47,800 nt of DNA, taken from the NCBI GenBank assembly GCA_016196035.1, contig JACPYM010000073.1:1-47800 (forward strand), given 5' to 3'. Under the pieces are notes generated by a model. That model did not search any database. It saw only the letters and a program-made list of their open reading frames with translations, and was not told the origin of the DNA. Below, in pieces: positions 41,614-47,800 of the stretch; the first letter of the stretch is position 1, and each line of letters begins with the position of its first letter. Source of the DNA: Acidobacteriota bacterium. Lineage in GTDB: Bacteria; Acidobacteriota; Blastocatellia; RBC074. Made by a program: the position numbers and the translations under genes.

Positions 41614-41876
41614 GACCAAATTCTTTTCCTTGCAGTCTATATTTGAAACATCAGCGGACCGTGTCGGCAACCGCTTCATAAAAAACCTGCGGCAAAGGCC
41701 CGGCTCAGATCGTCAACGCCGCCGGAAATAGGTAAATTACCAATGCGCGTGTGTTGCAGATGTCGGGCACTGCCCCGTTCACCCGCGCCTCGTTGCGTCT
41801 TTGCCTTACTTTCGTCAACGTGCGTCACGTTGAATTCGTGTCTGTACTGACAACCAACATCACGACTGGAGGCCGC

Positions 41877-42178
41877 ATGAATCGCCTGCTTTCCGTTCGC
41901 GCCGCGCTTGTCACGGCGTGCTGCATCGCGTTCACATTTTATTTACCGGCGCATGCCCAACCGCAACTCACCAAGGCCGACATTGACCGGCTGATGACCC
42001 AGCTTTCCAATTGGGGCCGCTGGGGCAAAGACGATCAACTCGGCGCGCTCAATCTGCTCACGCCCGCCAAACGCAAAGCCGCCGCCGCGCTGGTCAAAGA
42101 GGGCGTCGCTGTTTCGCTGGCATGCGAATCGAACGCGGAACGCGAGGTGGATAATCCGAATCCTTACCAACACACCGC
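41877..42178 (+). pseudogene. 5' fragment of a cyclase-family gene
   Basis: The ATG at 41877 follows GGAGG (41868-41872) and begins a signal-type N-terminus (LVTACCIAFTFYLPAHAQ). A stretch nearly identical to the intact cyclase gene at 45726-46709 follows (MTQLSNWGRWGKDDQLGALN). Close DNA identity to the intact copy ends near 42175 (CCAACACACC). The frame then reads unrelated sequence to a stop at 42545, so the product would be an N-terminal stub. The catalytic His motif of the cyclase is missing. Confidence 0.85.
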
Positions 42179-42183
42179 TGTAA

Positions 42184-42511
42184 TCACTGAACCTGATGAA
42201 CGATGTGACGTATGTCGAAGCAGCACGCTTCCTGGCCGAACGCATGCTCAAGGAAGGTGGCGCGACGCCGCAACAACGCCTAGCTTGGGGCTTTCGCGTC
42301 TTGCTGGCGCGTGCGCCCAGCGAACGGGAGTTACAAACATTGGTGCGCAATCTGAGCAAGCAGCAAGCGTATTTCACCAGCAACCTGCCAGCCGCCGCGC
42401 AACTGCTGGCGGTTGGCGACAAACGTATCGGCGGTCAATTCGCTGCGGCGGAATTGGCGGCCTATGCCCAGTTTGCTGTTTAATCTGGACGAGGCGATTA
42501 CCAAGCAATAA
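42184..42511 (+). pseudogene. 3' fragment of a DUF1553 (PSD1) gene, frameshifted
   Basis: From 42184 the sequence reads NLMNDVTYVEAARFLAERML, then RLAWGFRVLLARAPSERELQ, then FAAAELAAYAQFAV and a stop. This is the C-terminal pattern of DUF1553 proteins of planctomycetes and acidobacteria. One frame over, the expected end FNLDEAITKQ and a stop (42509-42511) follow, so a small deletion has broken the frame. No start is present; the fragment is joined directly to the cyclase stub. Confidence 0.75.
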
Positions 42512-42553
42512 TTGTGTAAGGCTGGCGATAACAGCTTCCGCATAGAGGACGCA

Positions 42554-45493
42554 ATGGACCCAGAACGCTTGCTACAGATCGAAAAGCTCTATCACGCAGC
42601 GAGAGAATACGCCCCAGCGGAGCGCGCAGCTTTTCTAGTGGAAGCCTGCACCGCTGATGACGGTTTGCGGCACGAGGTCGAAATGTTATTGCGCGATGAC
42701 AGCGCGGAGTGGAGCTTCATTGAGGGAAAGGGGCTCGAACTGGTGGCACAACGGCTTGGTGCCGCGGCGTTGAGCGAGGCCAAGCTGCCGTTTCTCGCAG
42801 GACAACAAATCGGCGCGTACAAGATTCTTGGGCCCCTGGGCAAGGGGGGAATGGGCGAAGTCTATCGGGCTAAGGATGAGCGCTTGAACCGCGCAGTCGC
42901 TATCAAGGTTTTGCCGAGCAGCTTTGTCCAAGACGCAACCTTGCTCAAACGCTTCGAGCAAGAAGCGCGCGCGACTTCGGCACTCAATCATCCAAATATT
43001 CTGACCATCTACGACATTGGCGAGCACGCGGGAACGCCTTACATCGTCGCCGAATTGCTGGAAGGCGAAGAATTGCGCGCGCAAATGCCTTCGGGGTCAG
43101 AAGCTGGTGCGCTGCCCGTGCGCAAAGCCATCGAGTATGCGCAGCAGATTGCGGCTGGGCTGGCCGCCGCGCACGACAAAGGCATTGTGCATCGGGACCT
43201 CAAACCCGAAAACCTGTTCGTCACCAAAGATGGGCGCGTCAAGATTTTAGATTTCGGCTTAGCGAAGCTGAAGCCGCAGAGGTTGGCGGGCGGCGTGGAT
43301 TCCGAAGCTCCTACGCAAAAGCCGTTGACGAATCCCGGCATGGTGATGGGGACGGTTGGGTACATGTCGCCGGAACAGGTGCGCGGGCAGGAAGTCGATC
43401 ATCGCTCGGACATCTTCAGCTTCGGGATGATTCTGTACGAGATGCTGAGCGGCAAACGGCCGTTCAGCGGGGCGTCAATGGCGGATGTGATGAGCGCGAT
43501 TTTGAAAGACGAGCCGCCGGAGTTGAGCGAGACCAATGCGAAGATCAACCCGGCGCTAGACAAGCTCGTGCGGCATTGTTTAGAGAAGCAACCGGAGTTG
43601 CGCTTTCAGTCGGCGCGCGATCTGGGTTTTGCACTCGAAGCCGTCGCGGCGCACGCGAGTTGGCCGTCCGGCGCGCAATTAAGCGAGGTGACCGGAGTGG
43701 TGACTGACCAGACCGGCAGCAAGTGGCGTATCGGCCTTGGACAGTTTGGTTGGCTTGCGGCAGCGATTTTCCTAGTGGTGTTTGTCGGATCGGGCATTGC
43801 CTACTTCAAGCGTGCGCAACCGGAGGCGCTGGCCTTGCGGTTTATGCAGTTTGCGCCGGAAAAAACGAATTTCGCTGCTTTTTCCGTCTCGCCGGACGGG
43901 CAGCGGCTCGCCTTTAGCGCCGCCGACTTAAGTGGGAAGAGGCTTCTGTACGTCCGCCCGCTGAATTCTTTCACAGCCCAGGCCTTGCCTGGAACGGAGG
44001 ATGCGGCTCTTCCGTTCTGGTCACCAGACAGCCGCTCGCTAGGGTTTTTCAGCGAGGGAAAGTTGAAGCGGATTGAGCTGTTAGGTGCCACGCCGCAAAC
44101 GATTTGCGAAGCCAAGATACCGGTCGGAGCTTCGTGGAATCGCGCTGGTGAAATTGTCCTGTCGGGAAGCGGGGATGTGCTCTATCGTGTGCCCGCCACA
44201 GGCGGCGTTCCTACCGCGTTGACGACGCTTGATGCGTCGCATGGAGAAATCATTCAGGGGCTCCCGCAATTTTTGCCCGACGGTCAACACTTCCTTTATT
44301 TTGCGAACTATAACTATAACCAGGCTGCCCGGACGGGAATTTATGTTGGCTCGCTCTCGGACAAAGCGACGAAGCTGGTGCTCAACACGGAATGTACTGG
44401 TAGCTATGCGGCGGGCCATTTGCTGTTCGCCAAAGGTGGCACGCTGTTGGGACAAGTCTTCGACCCCGGCGCGCTGAAGCTCGTCGGAGCACCCTTTCAG
44501 GTGGCTGAGCAGGTGAGAACTACCCCTTTTCTTCCCGTTTTCTTTACACACTTCAGCGTTTCTGAGAGCGGCGTACTGGCTTATCAGACTGGCGCTAGTA
44601 AGTTGCCGCAACTGATCTGGTACGATCAAACCGGCAAGCAACTTGGTGCGGTCGGTGAGCCAGCCAATTACAGCAATCCGAGTCTTTCGGCGGACGACAA
44701 GCGGTTGGCTGTAGGTATTCGAGACCCCAACACAAAGAAACGCGACATCTGGCTGTTTGATTTGGCGCGTGGCGCTAAATCGCGGTTCACCTTTGATCCG
44801 GCGGATGATCTCAATCCGCTCTGGTCAAGAGATGGCAGCCGGGTTTTCTTTACTTCCGACCGCAAAGGGCAGCGCGACATTTTCCAAAAGAAAGTGGACG
44901 CTGCCGAAGAAGAGGAACTCGTTTACACCTCGCCCGAAATCAAGAACGTCTCTGACCTGTCGCCCGATGGCCGACTGATGATCTATGTTACGAATCCTCT
45001 TGGCTTCAGCAGTTCGACCCAGAATGATTTGTGGTTGTTGTCGCTGGAAGAAGAGCGCACCGCCAAGCCCTTTCTCAAAACGCAGTTTCAAGAAGAACAA
45101 CCAACCATCTCGCCCGATGGCCGCTATGTGGCCTACGCGTCATATGAATCTGGCAGGGGTGAAGTCTACGTGACGACTTTCCCACAACTCGGCGGCAAAT
45201 GGCAGGTTTCAGTAAACGGTGGTGTGGAGCCGCAGTGGCGGCGGGACGGGAAGGAGTTATTTTTTGTCGTCGGCGACAAGATACTAATGGCGGTAGAAGT
45301 GAAGGCTACTGCTGCCGGGTTCGAGACGGGTGTGCCGCGTCAGCTCTTTGAGACTCCTTTTGTCAATCCGGGCCGAAACAACTATGTCGTGACAAGCGAT
45401 GGAAAACGGTTCTTGGTGATCACACGAGTTGAAGACACGGCCTCCCCGCCCATCAATGTGGTGGTCAATTGGATGGCAGAGGTGAAGAAATAG
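42554..45493 (+). CDS. Membrane Ser/Thr protein kinase with WD40-like propeller
   Basis: The 979-residue protein starts with a helical lead (1-85) common to acidobacterial kinases. The kinase domain is complete: GKGGMGEV (96-103), K118 in [14 protein letters not shown] with D215, DFG (233-235), and [16 protein letters not shown] segment lies at about 398-417. The outer part has TolB/WD40-like propeller repeats ([41 protein letters not shown]) up to the C-terminus. It likely senses something outside the cytoplasm and phosphorylates proteins inside. GAGG at 42545-42548 favours the ATG at 42554. It is preceded by pseudogene debris and followed by an intact cyclase gene. Confidence 0.92.
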   Translation: MDPERLLQIEKLYHAAREYAPAERAAFLVEACTADDGLRHEVEMLLRDDSAEWSFIEGKGLELVAQRLGAAALSEAKLPFLAGQQIGAYKILGPLGKGGMGEVYRAKDERLNRAVAIKVLPSSFVQDATLLKRFEQEARATSALNHPNILTIYDIGEHAGTPYIVAELLEGEELRAQMPSGSEAGALPVRKAIEYAQQIAAGLAAAHDKGIVHRDLKPENLFVTKDGRVKILDFGLAKLKPQRLAGGVDSEAPTQKPLTNPGMVMGTVGYMSPEQVRGQEVDHRSDIFSFGMILYEMLSGKRPFSGASMADVMSAILKDEPPELSETNAKINPALDKLVRHCLEKQPELRFQSARDLGFALEAVAAHASWPSGAQLSEVTGVVTDQTGSKWRIGLGQFGWLAAAIFLVVFVGSGIAYFKRAQPEALALRFMQFAPEKTNFAAFSVSPDGQRLAFSAADLSGKRLLYVRPLNSFTAQALPGTEDAALPFWSPDSRSLGFFSEGKLKRIELLGATPQTICEAKIPVGASWNRAGEIVLSGSGDVLYRVPATGGVPTALTTLDASHGEIIQGLPQFLPDGQHFLYFANYNYNQAARTGIYVGSLSDKATKLVLNTECTGSYAAGHLLFAKGGTLLGQVFDPGALKLVGAPFQVAEQVRTTPFLPVFFTHFSVSESGVLAYQTGASKLPQLIWYDQTGKQLGAVGEPANYSNPSLSADDKRLAVGIRDPNTKKRDIWLFDLARGAKSRFTFDPADDLNPLWSRDGSRVFFTSDRKGQRDIFQKKVDAAEEEELVYTSPEIKNVSDLSPDGRLMIYVTNPLGFSSSTQNDLWLLSLEEERTAKPFLKTQFQEEQPTISPDGRYVAYASYESGRGEVYVTTFPQLGGKWQVSVNGGVEPQWRRDGKELFFVVGDKILMAVEVKATAAGFETGVPRQLFETPFVNPGRNNYVVTSDGKRFLVITRVEDTASPPINVVVNWMAEVKK

Positions 45494-45508
45494 TCCTGAG
45501 CAAACACT

Positions 45509-45629
45509 GCTTCCAGCGTGCAGGCGTGGGGCGGAATGAAGGTCAAAAGATGCAGTGATGGGTTGGCGGGCTGGCAAAGAGGTGTACTGTCGGCCAATGG
45601 ATGTTATGCCGAGACTGCACGTTGGAAGC
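45509..45629. repeat. 15-bp inverted repeat spanning the kinase-cyclase gap
   Basis: GCTTCCAGCGTGCAG (45509-45523) and CTGCACGTTGGAAGC (45615-45629) are inverted complements with one mismatch, separated by 91 bases. They begin 16 bases after the kinase stop and end 96 bases before the cyclase ATG. The enclosed DNA codes for nothing recognised. It may be a small mobile or structured element. Confidence 0.5.
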
Positions 45630-45725
45630 GCTGCATACTCAGAATAGGAGAGAAGCCTGCTCACAACTGCCGCTATGGAAGAATTGTTTCTCTCATTCCC
45701 AAACAATCTGATTACAGGAGGCACC

Positions 45726-46709
45726 ATGAATCGTAAACGTTACCCATTCACCGCCCTCGTGCTGGTCTTGACCGGCGCGCTCACGTTCTATCTGCCGACC
45801 CACGCGCAACAAAAGCTGACCAAAGCCGACATTGACCAAATGATGACCCAGCTTTCCAATTGGGGCCGCTGGGGCAAAGACGATCAACTCGGCGCGCTCA
45901 ATCTGCTCACGCCCGCCAAACGCAAAGCCGCCGCCGCGCTGGTCAAAGAGGGTGTCGCCGTTTCGCTGGCGCGCGAATCGAACGCGGAGCGCGCGGTGGA
46001 TAATCCGAATCCTTACCAACACACCATGCTACTGGCCGACGAACTGCAATGGAGCGCCGACAGTTTCGGCGTCAACTTTCACGGCTATCAGCACACGCAC
46101 ATGGATGCGCTCTGCCACATCTTTTACCAGGGCAAAATGTACAACGGCTTTTCCCGCCAGGAAGTCACGGCCAAGGGCGCGGGCAAGCTGGCGATCACCA
46201 ATCTGAAACAAGGCATCTTCACGCGCGGCGTGCTGATGGATATGGCCGCGCTCAAAGGCGTGCCCTATCTGGACGGCGCCGTAGCGATCTATCCGGCGGA
46301 TTTGGATGCTTGGGAAAAGCGCGCCGGCCTCAAGGTTGGCGCAGGCGACGCGGTGTTCATTCACACCGGACGCTGGGCGCGCCGTGCGGCCAAAGGCGCG
46401 TGGGATGCCGAGCAAGGCACGGCGGGCCTGCACGCCTCGTGCGCGAAGTGGCTCAAAGACCGCGATGTAGCCTTGCTGGGCAGCGATGCCGCCAGCGATG
46501 TCTTGCCGTCGGGCATCGCAGGCATCTCGCATCCCGTGCACTTGCTGACGCTGAATGCGATGGGCGTGCACATTTTCGACAATTGCGATCTGGGGCCGCT
46601 GAGCGCCGCCACGGCGCAACGCAAACGCTGGACGTTTTTGCTGAGCGCCGCGCCCTTGCCGATCACAGGCGGCACGGGGTCGCCGCTCAATCCGATTGCG
46701 ACGTTCTGA
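45726..46709 (+). CDS. Cyclase-family protein (kynurenine formamidase-like hydrolase), exported
   Basis: The 327-residue protein has a signal peptide (about 1-28, ending PTHAQQ). The PF04199 metal-hydrolase core has the His/Asp motif HTHMDALCH (123-131). Further family segments are GVLMDMAALKGVPYL, AVFIHTGRWARR, ALLGSDAASDVLPSG and HLLTLNAMGVHIFDNCD. Members hydrolyse amide or lactone bonds with a divalent metal; the substrate here is unknown. AGGAGG (45716-45721) lies 4 bases before the ATG. A truncated copy lies at 41877. A GC-rich hairpin and a Ser/Thr kinase gene follow. Confidence 0.85.
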   Translation: MNRKRYPFTALVLVLTGALTFYLPTHAQQKLTKADIDQMMTQLSNWGRWGKDDQLGALNLLTPAKRKAAAALVKEGVAVSLARESNAERAVDNPNPYQHTMLLADELQWSADSFGVNFHGYQHTHMDALCHIFYQGKMYNGFSRQEVTAKGAGKLAITNLKQGIFTRGVLMDMAALKGVPYLDGAVAIYPADLDAWEKRAGLKVGAGDAVFIHTGRWARRAAKGAWDAEQGTAGLHASCAKWLKDRDVALLGSDAASDVLPSGIAGISHPVHLLTLNAMGVHIFDNCDLGPLSAATAQRKRWTFLLSAAPLPITGGTGSPLNPIATF

Positions 46710-46745
46710 AGCGCGTGTCCAGCCAGCAACCAACAATAACCGGCG

Positions 46746-46776
46746 GCGCGGCGGCGTATTTCAAATGCCGCCGCGC
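46746..46776. terminator. GC-rich hairpin after the cyclase gene
   Basis: GCGCGGCGGC and GCCGCCGCGC flank a TATTTCAAAT-type loop region (46746-46776), with a 2-base bulge. The hairpin starts 37 bases after the stop. No T-run follows, so it may protect or attenuate the transcript rather than end it cleanly. Confidence 0.45.
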
Positions 46777-46826
46777 TGCCTTACACTGCGCACGCTTTAC
46801 CAACCCAACCCGGAGGCCCATTAACA

Positions 46827-47800
<974 letters not shown>

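Noticed and set aside
41751-42545. 264-residue ORF read as one gene
   Set aside because: Only the first part after 41877 is cyclase-like; the rest is the wrong frame of a DUF1553 fragment, so it is a chimera and not a gene.

Overview
The window looks like chromosomal DNA of a GC-rich, flagellated Gram-negative bacterium, most likely an Acidobacteriota member close to the Blastocatellia. The grounds are Ser/Thr kinases fused to WD40-like beta-propellers, a DUF1553 (PSD1) remnant, a TonB-dependent receptor, and many short inverted-repeat elements scattered between and inside genes. This placement is inference; no rRNA or tRNA gene is visible.

Region 1 (about 1-7290) is a flagellar late-gene cluster on the + strand: flgJ-like rod cap with an M23 peptidase, flgM, flgN, flgK, flgL, fliW, csrA, motA, motB. 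Region 2 (7385-23946) is a sensory island: a TonB receptor, a YfiR-family protein and a CHASE8-HAMP-PAS hybrid kinase in one coupled unit. It continues with a 2030-residue propeller hybrid kinase, a thioredoxin-like CPC protein and a histidine-rich membrane hybrid kinase. The three hybrid kinases share nearly identical HisKA-HATPase-REC-REC-Hpt phosphorelay cores. Region 3 (24064-28899) returns to flagella: flagellin, flaG, fliD, fliS and a small FlgN/FliT-like gene, with sigma-28-type promoters before flagellin and fliS.

Region 4 (29106-37000) holds a REC-GAF-PAS kinase, two paralogous REC-HDOD regulators, a REC protein with a degenerate HD-GYP domain, and a convergent NtrC-type activator. 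Region 5 (37001-41300) is sparse: two SDR oxidoreductases, a TetR regulator and about 2 kb of gene-poor DNA with remnants. Region 6 (41300-47800) holds a chimeric pseudogene (cyclase 5' end joined to a DUF1553 3' end), a propeller Ser/Thr kinase, an intact cyclase-family protein and a second Ser/Thr kinase running off the window.

The genes suggest one theme: flagellum assembly under FlgM/sigma-28 and FliW/CsrA control, interleaved with large phosphorelay sensors. The most interesting points are the TonB receptor-YfiR-CHASE8 kinase unit, which resembles the YfiBNR system with a phosphorelay instead of a diguanylate cyclase output; the CPC protein plus THFH-motif membrane kinase pair; an internal ribosome binding site inside that kinase that could make a separate REC-Hpt protein; and inverted-repeat elements that have landed in-frame in kinase genes.
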